This document shows, in pieces, positions 44,228 to 53,698 of a stretch of 64,000 bases of DNA. The stretch's first letter is position 1; every line of letters begins with the position of its first letter. This DNA comes from Sedimentibacter acidaminivorans (lineage in GTDB: Bacteria; Bacillota; Clostridia; Tissierellales; Sedimentibacteraceae). Both the position numbers and the translations under genes were made by a program. The stretch lies in contig NZ_JAGGKS010000002.1 of NCBI RefSeq assembly GCF_017873955.1, forward strand, positions 248,001 through 312,000, in the 5' to 3' direction. The notes below the pieces were generated by a model. It was not told the DNA's origin. It saw only the letters and a list, made by a program, of their open reading frames with translations, and ran no database searches.

Positions 44228-44422
44228 TCAAATAGAGTTATCTATTTTATCAATCAAATCTTGTAAATCAATATTATTATCTGCTGTAAAACTATCAAGT
44301 GAATCAAATAAATTGTTGCATAGAACACATTTACCAACCAATTTATCATAACTTTTAAAAATTTCTTCCGTTTTGGGATATTTTTCAACAATATCTAATA
44401 TCGTCATTTCCTTTTTTATCAT
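44228..44422 (-). CDS. Small DUF1858-like protein
   Basis: A 64-residue protein. MTILDIVEKYPKTEEIF and VLCNNLFDSLDSF resemble DUF1858 (the ScdA/hybrid-cluster-associated N-terminal domain), including a CxxC pair (GKCVLC). DUF1858 proteins are tied to iron-sulfur or NO metabolism in other bacteria. A ribosome site (GGAGG) precedes the ATG. It appears monocistronic, with a methyltransferase gene on the same strand upstream. Confidence 0.65.
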   Translation of the reverse strand: MIKKEMTILDIVEKYPKTEEIFKSYDKLVGKCVLCNNLFDSLDSFTADNNIDLQDLIDKIDNSI

Positions 44423-44500
44423 AATTCAACCTCCATTAAAAATTCAATAGAAGACTTATATTAATTAATATACTAATATAGATGTTTGTTTGATGTGATT

Positions 44501-45331
44501 TTAGTATTCATCTAATCCCATTGTCCTGGAAATCTTCTGTCCTATATACATAGCATGTTCAGAATAACTTAGTAATTCTTCCCTTTCACATAGTTGTTCT
44601 GCAACCTCTACCCATTTATCTATAACTTCCTGAGGCTGATTAAGTATATTCAACTCACATGGAGAAAGAATGCCTTCCTGACCGAAAAAATGCTTTTTCT
44701 TAAGGTTAAATTTCTCCATAAAAGGTATTATATCTTTATGGTTTATAAAAAATGCTTTAGTAAATGAATCACCACTATAGGATTTTCCTTTTAAAACCTC
44801 ATCAATATAAATCTGTTCAGTGTCCATAAGCAATAATTGAGGCATATGTTTCATCCCATAAATCATTTCTGCAAACATAAGAATAAATGAAACATACATC
44901 ATACCACTATCTTTAAGCATTGTTATTGCTGACCTTAAGGCTTTAATTCTATCCCTTTCATCAAGTAGATGATACATTGGTCCCATAACAAATATATGGT
45001 CAAATTCTCCATTTACCAATTTATTAACTTCTCTTGCATCACCAGAAATTGCTTTAATTTTGACATTCTGTTCTTTTGATTTTTCTATTGCAAACTTTAC
45101 ATTTTCTGGTGATAGGTCTACAAGAGTAACATCGCATCCTTTCTTAGCATAATAAATCGAATAGCGCCCTGGTCCTCCGCCAATATCAAGAATTTTGTCA
45201 CCTGGCTTTATATATCTATCCATCATACCAGTAGTTATTATGAATTCAAAAGGATGCCTTTCGAGTCTATTCCACTCCTTTTGTACATCTCCGTCATAAT
45301 GCTCTTGTACAACACGAACACAATCTTCCAT
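44501..45331 (-). CDS. Class I SAM-dependent methyltransferase
   Basis: A 276-residue enzyme. The SAM-binding motif I is KILDIGGGPGRYSIYYAKKG, with VTLVDLSPENVKFA as the acidic loop and ISGDAREVNKL and HIFVMGPMYHLL further on. The C-terminal half has a lid-like helical region. The start at 45331 follows GGGGGG; an ATG five codons upstream is less likely. The methyl acceptor cannot be inferred. Confidence 0.87.
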   Translation of the reverse strand: MEDCVRVVQEHYDGDVQKEWNRLERHPFEFIITTGMMDRYIKPGDKILDIGGGPGRYSIYYAKKGCDVTLVDLSPENVKFAIEKSKEQNVKIKAISGDAREVNKLVNGEFDHIFVMGPMYHLLDERDRIKALRSAITMLKDSGMMYVSFILMFAEMIYGMKHMPQLLLMDTEQIYIDEVLKGKSYSGDSFTKAFFINHKDIIPFMEKFNLKKKHFFGQEGILSPCELNILNQPQEVIDKWVEVAEQLCEREELLSYSEHAMYIGQKISRTMGLDEY

Positions 45332-45485
45332 AATGATACCCCCCATTTATAATCTATTTCACCCTAAATGCTTAATTTATTCTCTAATTATAAAATTTCA
45401 TCAACTAAAACACCTATTAATTTGATTAAAATACTCTTAAAAATTAAATTACTTTTTATTTCATCTTTATCATATAAATACGTTA

Positions 45486-46031
45486 TTAGTCTGTCTCTGT
45501 CAATAAGTTTGGCAATACATTAATTTTATATCCAGAGATTTTCCATTTACCGCTTTTTTTGGTTAGTCCTATATATCCTTTACCGACATCTTCTTTTTCC
45601 GTTTTATCTTTCATTGATATAAACTTTAACTTTACTTCAAACATGTAACCCTCATTGTTAACATCTGTATCATTAGTAGTTTTAGATAAACTAAAATCTG
45701 TAACTTGCATAAGGTAATTTTCCTTGGCACATAGTTGGATTAAAGCAAATTTTGTCCTGCTATTTAAAAGTGTTTTATATGAATTTTCTGTCATTAAGGG
45801 TTTTATTTTTTTGTGCATTGACTCAATTTCCTCAATAAATATCTTAATGTCATTAGTTTTAAAATTTGAAATTTCATTAAAATTATCAATTTCTTTTGCA
45901 TCTACCGTGTAAAGTTCTTTCGCAAATTTTTCAGCTACACTTTGTGAATCCTTCCCTTCAGAATTACTGCAGCCAATTAAATTAAATATAATTAAACATA
46001 AAATACAAATAAATTTTATTACTTTTCTCAT
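45486..46031 (-). CDS. Lipoprotein of unknown function
   Basis: A 181-residue secreted protein. The N-terminus has a hydrophobic signal ending in FNLIGC, a lipobox, then a Ser/Lys-rich linker. The rest is an alpha-beta domain with no recognised motif; the C-terminal strand pair (GYIGLTKKSGKWKISGY) resembles NTF2-like lipoproteins (DUF4878 style). It has a GGAGGGT ribosome site. Function unknown. Confidence 0.6.
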   Translation of the reverse strand: MRKVIKFICILCLIIFNLIGCSNSEGKDSQSVAEKFAKELYTVDAKEIDNFNEISNFKTNDIKIFIEEIESMHKKIKPLMTENSYKTLLNSRTKFALIQLCAKENYLMQVTDFSLSKTTNDTDVNNEGYMFEVKLKFISMKDKTEKEDVGKGYIGLTKKSGKWKISGYKINVLPNLLTETD

Positions 46032-46100
46032 TTCGACACCCTCCGAAAATATTATAATAATTCACAAAAATTGTGTCACCGATAACAGAAAATATTATAA

Positions 46101-46325
46101 TTAAAGCCGAGTCTTTGGGTTTAAGTAATCAAAAACAATTAAACCGCATTGCTTGCAGATATATCCAGTAAAATCATTAGATGTAAACGCTCTACGGGAT
46201 ACCATAACATCTTCAGGATCTTTTGAATTCAACGATATTTTATGCCTCTGTTTGTTAAAAGCAACCAAATTTCCAGTTTGTAAATAACCAGTATTCATCT
46301 CAACTCCACATTTTGGACATTTCAT
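46101..46325 (-). CDS. Small zinc-ribbon protein (DUF6487-like)
   Basis: A 74-residue protein with CPKCGVEMNTGYL at the N-terminus and YICKQCGLIVFDY near the C-terminus: two CxxC knuckles that would bind one zinc. The spacing resembles DUF6487/PF20097. A GGAGGTGTG ribosome site precedes the ATG. Function unknown. Confidence 0.65.
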   Translation of the reverse strand: MKCPKCGVEMNTGYLQTGNLVAFNKQRHKISLNSKDPEDVMVSRRAFTSNDFTGYICKQCGLIVFDYLNPKTRL

Positions 46326-46377
46326 ACTTCACACCTCCTATAAAATCTCAGTATTCCTATAATTAATATCTATATCT

Positions 46378-47106
46378 TCATCTACTCAACTCAGCAAAAA
46401 AGCCATTATTTCTATTCAAGATAACTTTATCTCCTTCATCATCAGTTAGTACAATTTCTTCAATGGTTCCAGATTCGCTTCCATTTTGAAACCTCCTACC
46501 TCCAACTACTTTATAATCATTTAAATTCAATGAAAAAAATTTAGTTTCGTTACCTTCCAATTGGAAAACTGCTTTCTCTCCATTGATTGTATAAAAGCTA
46601 ATTGCTTCAATGCCATCCTGTCTATATGAAGGTCTATCAATACTTATGTAGAAAGTCCTCTTTTCATTACTATAATTAATCAGTTCGAATTCAGCAGTGA
46701 ATTCAACAAGTTCTTTATCCTTTGTACTATAATTAATACTGCTGTTTTCAGGGTTAAATGCTATGGATAATAATCCTGGAGAATTTTTCTTAATATTACT
46801 TACAATCAATCCTGTCAATAAATAAAATATAGTCATCAATACTATAAAAATCAGAAATACATGGATTCTGCTAATGTTCAAACCATTTATAACATATCTT
46901 TCTACTTCAAGTAACGCTATGATGAAAGGAATTCCAAAATATATTATTGTTAAATGAACGCCACTATTATCTCCTGTCCATGAGTTTAATCCTACAAATT
47001 CCACTATATAATCTCCTAGGGCATGAGTATACTTAGTTGTAATCATACAATAAAAGATAAGTGACATCAGTAATATTGAAAATCCTCCCTTTATTTTACT
47101 TTTCAT
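46378..47106 (-). CDS. Membrane protein with an outer beta-rich domain, unknown
   Basis: A 242-residue protein. Three hydrophobic segments (about 7-25, 45-62 and 82-105) are followed by a soluble domain that starts near 120. Its strands (VEFTAEFELINYSNEKRTFY, AVFQLEGNETKFFSLNL) look like an immunoglobulin- or FixG-like fold. No family is recognised. It is the first of several unlinked-looking membrane genes on the minus strand between 46 and 50 kb. Confidence 0.55.
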   Translation of the reverse strand: MKSKIKGGFSILLMSLIFYCMITTKYTHALGDYIVEFVGLNSWTGDNSGVHLTIIYFGIPFIIALLEVERYVINGLNISRIHVFLIFIVLMTIFYLLTGLIVSNIKKNSPGLLSIAFNPENSSINYSTKDKELVEFTAEFELINYSNEKRTFYISIDRPSYRQDGIEAISFYTINGEKAVFQLEGNETKFFSLNLNDYKVVGGRRFQNGSESGTIEEIVLTDDEGDKVILNRNNGFFAELSR

Positions 47107-47244
47107 AATTGTTGCTCCTTGAATTTGAATTATTTATTTAAGTTTTTGCCTCCTCAATATAATACCACGGAGGGTAATTTTATACCATTTACCCCTATTG
47201 TATTAAATCTAATTACTTAGCAAGATTTACGGTTCCAACGCTAT

Positions 47245-47775
47245 TTAATAATGATTCGTTAATTCTCTAGACATTTGAATCATATTTGGTGGAACATATA
47301 TATCTATTTTATGATTGCTGTATTCTGCATATATTTCTATTGTTTTTTTTGTTTCGTTAGATTTTTTTAAGTAAGGTATACCATATGATTCTAAAATAGA
47401 AATAACTATTTCAGCCTCTGCTCTATTTAATTTTGAAGCTAATAATGCTTTAGTACCATCATCAGGTTCAACATTAGATTTAGTATGATATCTCGCATAA
47501 AAAGGTGTTACACCAATAATGATACTAACCCAAAATAAATATAGTATTATAGAAAAGTAAGATAAATTGTAAAAGTAGTCAAAAAATAGATTTACAAAAA
47601 CATTAATAATTAACGGAAGGGATATAGATAAGCTAAGAATTAACCTTGTTGAAATATTAACATAATTAATGGTATCACAGTAAGCGCATGTAATTGGGGC
47701 ATATCCTTTAAGCCATATTGATTTAATAATATCCTTATATCTAAATTTATTAGAACACTCTTTACATTTTTGCAT
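47245..47775 (-). CDS. Zinc-ribbon, two-helix membrane protein with a C-terminal DUF2007 domain
   Basis: A 176-residue protein with CKECSNKFRYKDIIKSIW and ITCAYCDTINYVN (zinc knuckle, about 3-43), two membrane segments (about 47-65 and 72-92), and a DUF2007 domain (about 105-176: SKLNRAEAEIVISILES, YGIPYLKKSNETKKTI, IDIYVPPNMIQMSREL). That last part is clearly paralogous to the stand-alone protein at 26355-26624. The layout suggests a membrane-tethered form of the same sensor. Function unknown. Confidence 0.65.
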   Translation of the reverse strand: MQKCKECSNKFRYKDIIKSIWLKGYAPITCAYCDTINYVNISTRLILSLSISLPLIINVFVNLFFDYFYNLSYFSIILYLFWVSIIIGVTPFYARYHTKSNVEPDDGTKALLASKLNRAEAEIVISILESYGIPYLKKSNETKKTIEIYAEYSNHKIDIYVPPNMIQMSRELTNHY

Positions 47776-47844
47776 TTATCTAATTCTCCTTGTTATATAA
47801 TCCACGTTATTATTTTATTTCCGTCAACACATTATTAAATTTGA

Positions 47845-48081
47845 CTAATAGTGATAAAAAACTTTTTTCGTTTTCATTAATAATTTCCATTTGCAGCAAT
47901 CATTTAAATGCAACATTACATGCCGAGTTAATACACTGGTATCGTATGACCTAAATCGGATACAATTAATAAATCTATTTGTTACTTCCATACCATTTCG
48001 CTTTGCAACATTTTGTGACGCAATATTTGTATCGCGAATAATTGAAAACACCTCGTCAGCGTTTAAAATTTCCCCTTGCTT
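47845..48081 (-). pseudogene. Remnant of a GNAT acetyltransferase
   Basis: The frame starts directly after a stop codon and reads GEILNADEVFSIIRDTNIAS and QNVAKRNGMEVTNRFI, which matches the C-terminal substrate/CoA-binding part of RimJ-type GNAT enzymes. The following residues lose the family pattern, and no N-terminal half lies upstream, where an unrelated membrane gene ends. The fragment is truncated at both ends and is probably not functional. Confidence 0.7.
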
Positions 48082-48090
48082 TTAATAATA

Positions 48091-48759
48091 TTATAAATTT
48101 TCTTTATTTGTATACTTTTTTAAAATATCATCAACTTTATCTCTATCATTATAATTAACCCTCAATTTAACTTCATGATTTAAATCATAAAACTTAGGTA
48201 ATGTAAGCACTAAATTATAATACTCACCTTTATCAAATATCCTTCTTTTATAAACATTACTCCATTTATAGTCAATAATTTTATTCCAATCAATTATTGC
48301 AGAATTAACGAGTATCCCTTTCTTATAAATTAAATTTTTCTGAAATCCTTCATAAAAAAACAATATTGAAATCCATAAATTAAAATTAAACCAAAAAATC
48401 AAGTTAGGGGCATTATTGAGAAAATTTACTATATGATTAAGCTGAGTTATCATTGTATTTTGAAAAAAATATTCCCTTAATTCTTCCATAAATTCAAAGT
48501 TCAACAATTGAAACACATTACTAATATAATCAATTTTTAATAACCTATAAATATCTTGTGCTTCATAAATAAAACAAGTTATTGAAGCAATAGCACATAT
48601 AAAATTAGCTAAACCAAATATAAAATTATATAGATTTTTATTTAAATAAATAATTTCTTCATTTATTCTATTTCTTTTATTAAATTCAATTTTAAAAATT
48701 TGAAACAATGCTAAAAAGACAATAGTAATCATGATTGCAATATATACCTTATATATCAA
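48091..48759 (-). CDS. Membrane protein, DUF5673-like, unknown function
   Basis: A 222-residue protein. Three to four hydrophobic segments occur in the first 155 residues. A soluble C-terminal stretch (VNSAIIDWNKIIDYKW, EYYNLVLTLPKF, VKLRVNYNDRDKVDDIL) resembles the DUF5673/PH-like tail of other clostridial membrane proteins. It starts at an ATG after GGGAGCG. No function can be proposed. Confidence 0.55.
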   Translation of the reverse strand: MIYKVYIAIMITIVFLALFQIFKIEFNKRNRINEEIIYLNKNLYNFIFGLANFICAIASITCFIYEAQDIYRLLKIDYISNVFQLLNFEFMEELREYFFQNTMITQLNHIVNFLNNAPNLIFWFNFNLWISILFFYEGFQKNLIYKKGILVNSAIIDWNKIIDYKWSNVYKRRIFDKGEYYNLVLTLPKFYDLNHEVKLRVNYNDRDKVDDILKKYTNKENL

Positions 48760-48882
48760 TGTTTATCGCTCCCTAATTTATTCGTTTAACTAAACAATTT
48801 AACGATGTAAAAAATATTTCAAAAATCAATCGGTAGAACCTCTGACATAGAATAATCAAAAACTCAATCAATTTTTCATAAA

Positions 48883-49083
48883 CTATTCTTCTCTTACTAT
48901 AGAAAATACTTTTTCTGTACATATAACAGAAAGAGGAATGTTAATAAAGATAATTATAAATATTACCATTATATCTGTTATGGTATTGGATGGTACAAAT
49001 TTATCATATATAAATCCTAGGATTTTAAAATTAATTATAAAGAATATGATGGAAATTCCCCAATAAACTATAGTCTTCTTCAT
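48883..49083 (-). CDS. Small two-helix membrane protein
   Basis: A 66-residue protein with two hydrophobic stretches (about 5-24 and 35-55) and a short charged tail. GGAGG lies before the ATG. No family recognised. Its size and neighbours are similar to those of other small membrane genes here. Confidence 0.5.
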   Translation of the reverse strand: MKKTIVYWGISIIFFIINFKILGFIYDKFVPSNTITDIMVIFIIIFINIPLSVICTEKVFSIVREE

Positions 49084-49135
49084 TGCTTATTCCTCCTTTA
49101 TTATAATAAGTTATATAAATTATTATAATATAACC

Positions 49136-49705
49136 TTATATTAAAATTATTTTAATTAATAAAAATGCAATTGTTGCCATAATTACAGATGGAAGAACTA
49201 ATGTCTTCAGATAATAAGTAAAATAGTCTTTTATTGTATATTTTATTCTGTTTTCATCCAAGAAATTTCCAACCAATGACAAACATTCTTTTATTTGAGT
49301 TTTACTGACATCTTCAAAAACTATTCTATTTTTAATAAATGATATTTTTGATTTATCATCTAAATTATTATCTTTATAGTCATCTATTATCTTTGATATT
49401 TTATTTATATTTACTTTAACAAGATTTTTATCTATTCCTTTAAAACAGTAAATTTTATTCTTGTTTGAAATAATAGAAATACTGATTATAGCGAAAAAAA
49501 TTAATAGCGCAACAGTTGTATATGTTTCCGTAGTTAACCCATTGGTTTTTAACATATTTTTGAAAAACATTGCACAATAAAAAATAATAAAAAATATGCT
49601 TTTATATGCTTCCAAAATAAAATTTTTCAGTTTAAAATCCAGTATTATTGATATAATTGTAAAACCCATTAATATAATTATAATCTCAAACATTATTCCA
49701 ACCAT
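49136..49705 (-). CDS. Membrane protein of unknown function
   Basis: A 189-residue protein with three helices in the first 85 residues, a cytoplasmic-looking charged segment (about 90-160: YCFKGIDKNLVKVNINKI, FEDVSKTQIKECLSLV) and a C-terminal helix (VIMATIAFLLIKIIL). It is preceded by GGAGG. No known domain was recognised. Confidence 0.5.
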   Translation of the reverse strand: MVGIMFEIIIILMGFTIISIILDFKLKNFILEAYKSIFFIIFYCAMFFKNMLKTNGLTTETYTTVALLIFFAIISISIISNKNKIYCFKGIDKNLVKVNINKISKIIDDYKDNNLDDKSKISFIKNRIVFEDVSKTQIKECLSLVGNFLDENRIKYTIKDYFTYYLKTLVLPSVIMATIAFLLIKIILI

Positions 49706-49743
49706 TTTTTACCTCCAATTATAGCAATCAAATAGATACATAG

Positions 49744-50016
49744 TTATATTATAAAGTCATATAATAATTTAGATAATATTTTAAGAGTTATTATAATACA
49801 AATTAATAAATAGAAATAATTAAATTTGCTTTTATTAATATATTTTTCCTTTAACATTAGCTTAAGCATTACAAAACCCATTAGCAAATAGAATACATAG
49901 GACATAATTTCATGATAAAAAACTGCACTGGAAATAATTAGACAATTTAAGATAAAATTAATTTTATTAACAGCAAATTTGTTTTCATCTAACAAAAATT
50001 CCTTTATCCTGTTCAT
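49744..50016 (-). CDS. Small membrane protein of unknown function
   Basis: A 90-residue protein with three hydrophobic segments (about 15-32, 36-50 and 62-82). The ATG at 50016 follows GAGGTG by six bases; an upstream TTG is ignored. No family recognised. It is the last gene on the minus strand before the divergent S66 peptidase gene. Confidence 0.5.
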   Translation of the reverse strand: MNRIKEFLLDENKFAVNKINFILNCLIISSAVFYHEIMSYVFYLLMGFVMLKLMLKEKYINKSKFNYFYLLICIIITLKILSKLLYDFII

Positions 50017-50247
50017 CTTTTTCACCTCAATCAAATAAACAAAGAGTATTTACATTATTGTAATATTATGTCTTCGCCCATTATAGTATACACCAAGCAG
50101 ATGTAATAATCTACCAAATACTTACTTTTTATTTTATTTCTGGTATGCTTAATCTAATATCCATTAACCAAATCAAGAGTATTCTCATATACTGAATATG
50201 CTAACTAATTTAGCTGAATATTTAAAATTACAGGAGGCGATACAAAA

Positions 50248-51171
50248 ATGGCTATCAGACCACCTATTTTGCGTGCAGGAGATACCGTAGGAATAGTTAC
50301 CCTTGGAAGCCCACGGGATAAGGAAACAATTGATGCAAGGATACAGTTCCTTGAAAGTATAGGATTTAATGTAGTCGTGGGCAAATATGTTTATTCATCA
50401 GCAGGATATTTAGCAGCTACACCACAACAACGAGCATCTGATTTAATGAGTATGTTTGAAAACCCAGTAGTTAAAGCGATAATCCCTACAAGAGGTGGCG
50501 TGGGTGTCGTAGATATAATTCCATATCTTGATTACGGTATAATAAATCGAAACCCAAAAATTATTACTGGATACAGTGATATAACAGTTTTATTAAATGT
50601 CTTATACATATGGGCAAATTTAATCACTTTTCACAGCCTTCTTCTATTAGATTTCAGAAACACTACCCCTGCATATAACTTTGACCAGTTTTTTACAGCT
50701 ACATCTACTATAGTTTCACCGAGACAGCTTGATAATCCTCCGGGAATACCTTTGATAAGCAGAATACCTGGTAATGTAACAGGTACTATCGTAGGTGGCA
50801 ATCTTACATCTTTCGTAGATACTTTGGGTACTCCATTTGAAGTTGATACTAGAGGAAGAATTCTTTTTATTGAGGAAACTCATGAACCAATAACTCATGT
50901 ATATAGGCTCATAAGTCATTTATTTCATGCAGGAAAGTTTCAGGACTGCGCAGGTATTATCATGGGAGAATGTACAAATTGTGATGATGCTTATGGCAAA
51001 TCTTATGAGGATTTTATCAATGAGGTAATAGTTCCTTTTGGTAAACCTCTCATGACAAATTTGGCTTCAGGACATGGTATATACAAAATGGCTATTCCCA
51101 TAGGTGCAGTTGCAAATCTCAATACTTATAATAATACACTGACGATTATTGAACCTACTGTAAGTTTATAG
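50248..51171 (+). CDS. LD-carboxypeptidase / MccF-like serine peptidase, family S66
   Basis: A 307-residue peptidase of family S66, which trims L,D-bonds of muropeptides or detoxifies microcin-like peptides. PTRGGVGVVDIIPYLDYG is the LD-carboxypeptidase motif, the nucleophile is in TGYSDITVLL, and ILFIEETHEPITHVYR and the late ASGHGIYK supply the Glu/His partners. There is no signal peptide, so it is likely a cytoplasmic peptidoglycan-recycling enzyme. AGGAGG precedes the ATG. It stands alone on the plus strand. Confidence 0.9.
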   Translation: MAIRPPILRAGDTVGIVTLGSPRDKETIDARIQFLESIGFNVVVGKYVYSSAGYLAATPQQRASDLMSMFENPVVKAIIPTRGGVGVVDIIPYLDYGIINRNPKIITGYSDITVLLNVLYIWANLITFHSLLLLDFRNTTPAYNFDQFFTATSTIVSPRQLDNPPGIPLISRIPGNVTGTIVGGNLTSFVDTLGTPFEVDTRGRILFIEETHEPITHVYRLISHLFHAGKFQDCAGIIMGECTNCDDAYGKSYEDFINEVIVPFGKPLMTNLASGHGIYKMAIPIGAVANLNTYNNTLTIIEPTVSL

Positions 51172-51221
51172 GTTTCTTTGTCATCTTTCTCTCATTAAAG
51201 GCAGATATTTAGGAATATTTT

Positions 51222-51284
51222 AAAAGCCCAAGACTACTTGAAAGTATTTTAAATGATAATACTTTCAAGTAGCCTTGGGCTTTT
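51222..51284. terminator. Long bidirectional terminator
   Basis: A stem of about 27 pairs with a single A-C mismatch: the arm at 51222-51248 pairs with 51258-51284 around a nine-base loop. T-runs flank both sides, so it serves both the S66 peptidase gene and the converging c-di-AMP riboswitch operon. Confidence 0.9.
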
Positions 51285-51308
51285 ATTTGCAGTTTCTATT
51301 TTGTTAAT

Positions 51309-52799
51309 CTAATCATACCAGCCACAAGGCTCTTCACTAAGACTTATATATATATTCTTAACCTGTGTGTAACTCTCTAATGCCATCTTATGTACTTCCC
51401 TGCCAAATCCTGATTTTTTATAGCCTCCAAAAGGAGAATGAGAAGGTACAATATTATATTCATTGATCCACATAGTTCCTGTATTGACGGCCTTTGCAAC
51501 TCTTAATGCACGGTTTATATCCTTTGTCCAAACCCCTCCCGCAAGACCATACTGAGAATCATTTGCCATTTCTATAACTTCCTTTTCATCATTAAACTTA
51601 ATAACTACAAGTACAGGGCCAAAAATTTCTTCCTGTGCAATTTTCATGTCATTAGTTACATTAGTAAATAGAGCGGGCTTTATAAAGCACCCTTTATCCT
51701 TGCCATCCTCAACAAGCCTTGTTCCACCATATACTAATTTTGCACCTTCTTTTTGCCCTTCCTCTATAAAACCAAGGACACTTTTTATCTGATTTTCATC
51801 AACCAACGAGCCCATCCTAGTATTTTCATCAAGTGGATCTCCAATTACAACATTCTTAAAAAATCTTATCAAACTGTCAACCACATCATCGTATACATCT
51901 TTATGTACAAATAGTCTTGAACCTGCATTACAAACTTGACCTTGGGCATATAATATTCCCAACGTTGCTCCTTCAATTGCCTTTTCCATTGGGGCATCTG
52001 GAAATATAATATTTGCAGATTTGCCACCTAGCTCTAATGTAGCAGGTATTATCTTTTCTGCCGCAACCTTTGCAACATGAATTCCTATATCCGTGGAACC
52101 TGTAAATGCAATTTTATCAATACCTTGATGATTGATAAGTCTCTCCCCACATTTTCTTCCAGAGCCTGGAATTACATTTAAAACTCCAGGTGGAAGTAGT
52201 GGCTTGAGTATCTTTGCCATCTCTAAAAGTGATAGTGGAGTGTTACTTGCTGGTTTAATAACTATTGTATTCCCTCCTGCAAGAGCAGGGGCAATTTTCC
52301 AGACCGAAATTAGAAATGGAAAATTCCAAGGCACTATCTGACCAACCACTCCAAGAGGTTCCCTGAGTATCAAACTAAAAGCTTCACTGCTGTGCTGTAC
52401 AGCCGAATCCTCATGACTGCGGATAACGCCTGCAAAGTACCTAAACTGATCGACACCTCCTATTATATCCTCACGAGTTTCAATAATAGCCCTTCCAGTA
52501 TCAAGGCTCTCAACACCTGCCAAAAACTCTATATTTTTCTCTAAAGCATCTGCTATTTTTAAAAGAAGATCAGACCTCTCCTTAGCACTAATAAGCTTCC
52601 AACTTTCAAATGCTTGTCGTGCACTGTCAACTGCTCTATCTACATCTTCTTCATTTGCTTTACTCACCCTAGCAATCATTTCACTGTCTACAGGATTAAA
52701 GGTTTCAAATGTTAACCCTGATATGGATGGCTGAAAGTCACCATTAATAAACAAGCCATATTCTTTCTGCATCAAATTTTCAAGTTGTTTTTTTATCAT
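51309..52799 (-). CDS. NAD(P)-dependent aldehyde dehydrogenase, betaine/aminoaldehyde type
   Basis: A 496-residue ALDH. The coenzyme and active sites are intact: IVPWNFPFLISVWK, IAFTGSTDIG, LELGGKSANI with the general-base Glu, and GQVCNAGSR with the nucleophilic Cys. It most resembles betaine-aldehyde and aminobutyraldehyde dehydrogenases. It is the last gene of the c-di-AMP operon, three bases behind the OpuC binding protein. It could oxidise the aldehyde made by the decarboxylase at 56756-58372, or make glycine betaine from betaine aldehyde. Choline oxidation genes are absent from the window. Confidence 0.9.
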   Translation of the reverse strand: MIKKQLENLMQKEYGLFINGDFQPSISGLTFETFNPVDSEMIARVSKANEEDVDRAVDSARQAFESWKLISAKERSDLLLKIADALEKNIEFLAGVESLDTGRAIIETREDIIGGVDQFRYFAGVIRSHEDSAVQHSSEAFSLILREPLGVVGQIVPWNFPFLISVWKIAPALAGGNTIVIKPASNTPLSLLEMAKILKPLLPPGVLNVIPGSGRKCGERLINHQGIDKIAFTGSTDIGIHVAKVAAEKIIPATLELGGKSANIIFPDAPMEKAIEGATLGILYAQGQVCNAGSRLFVHKDVYDDVVDSLIRFFKNVVIGDPLDENTRMGSLVDENQIKSVLGFIEEGQKEGAKLVYGGTRLVEDGKDKGCFIKPALFTNVTNDMKIAQEEIFGPVLVVIKFNDEKEVIEMANDSQYGLAGGVWTKDINRALRVAKAVNTGTMWINEYNIVPSHSPFGGYKKSGFGREVHKMALESYTQVKNIYISLSEEPCGWYD

Positions 52800-52801
52800 A
52801 A

Positions 52802-53698
52802 TTATTTTATCAATCCCTTTTCCTTCAAGAATTCAGATGCTATTTTTTCTGGGTCCTCACCATTATCATATCTTAAATTTAAGGCAGTCATCTGAGCTGT
52901 ATCTATCATTCCACCTAACTTGTTTACGGCCTCTAATGCCTTTGGATACTCTTTCAAAAATTCATCAGATAATACATATGCTCCACTATAATCAGGAAAG
53001 AAATGTTTGTCATCTTCAAGTGTAACCAAATTCATCTTTGCAATACGTGAATCTGTGGAATATGCAACTGCTGCTTGAACCTCACCCGTTGAAAGTGCTG
53101 TATACATAAGTCCATACTGCATTGGAAGAACTTTTTTAAAATTGATACCATAAGTCTTTGACCATCCTGGATATGCATCTGCGCGGGTATCAAAATTTGT
53201 ATCCCCAGCTAAAAGCCAATCTTCTGCAACGGATGCTAAATCAGAAGCTTTTTTCAAATTATGCTCATCAGCTGTTTCCTTTGTCACTGTGAAAATATAA
53301 GTATTATTAAATCCAAGAGGCTCTCCCCATGTCATATCAAATTTTTCTTTAAAGCCTTCAGTAACCCTTTTGTAAGTTTCTTCAGTACTTAAATTTGGAC
53401 CTTCATAGCGAAGAACTCCAGTTAACTGTGTACCAGTCCATGTTGGATATATATCAATTTCCTTATTTAGCATAGCTTGATGAAGAACCGACGAACCATT
53501 AAACTCTGTATTAACAGTCGCATCAAGTCCTGTGCTATCTTGAATTAATATTTTTGCCATATGAGCTAAAACAATCGTTTCATTTACATTTTGTGAAGCT
53601 ACTCTCACTACCTTTTTTTCGCCACAACCTGTAAATATCATAGATAAACTAACAACCAACATAAGTACAATTATAATTCTACTAAGTTTTATTTTCAT
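52802..53698 (-). CDS. opuCC: Glycine betaine/choline-type substrate-binding lipoprotein (OpuCC-like)
   Basis: A 298-residue lipoprotein: signal peptide ending in MIFTGC, then an OpuAC-type solute-binding domain. The segment ASQNVNETIVLAHMAKILIQ and TWTGTQLTGVL are typical of the QAT subfamily, and the late AYVLSDEFLKEYPKALEAVN is conserved. It would capture quaternary-amine or related compatible solutes. Its ATG overlaps the permease stop. The exact ligand cannot be read from the sequence. Confidence 0.88.
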   Translation of the reverse strand: MKIKLSRIIIVLMLVVSLSMIFTGCGEKKVVRVASQNVNETIVLAHMAKILIQDSTGLDATVNTEFNGSSVLHQAMLNKEIDIYPTWTGTQLTGVLRYEGPNLSTEETYKRVTEGFKEKFDMTWGEPLGFNNTYIFTVTKETADEHNLKKASDLASVAEDWLLAGDTNFDTRADAYPGWSKTYGINFKKVLPMQYGLMYTALSTGEVQAAVAYSTDSRIAKMNLVTLEDDKHFFPDYSGAYVLSDEFLKEYPKALEAVNKLGGMIDTAQMTALNLRYDNGEDPEKIASEFLKEKGLIK

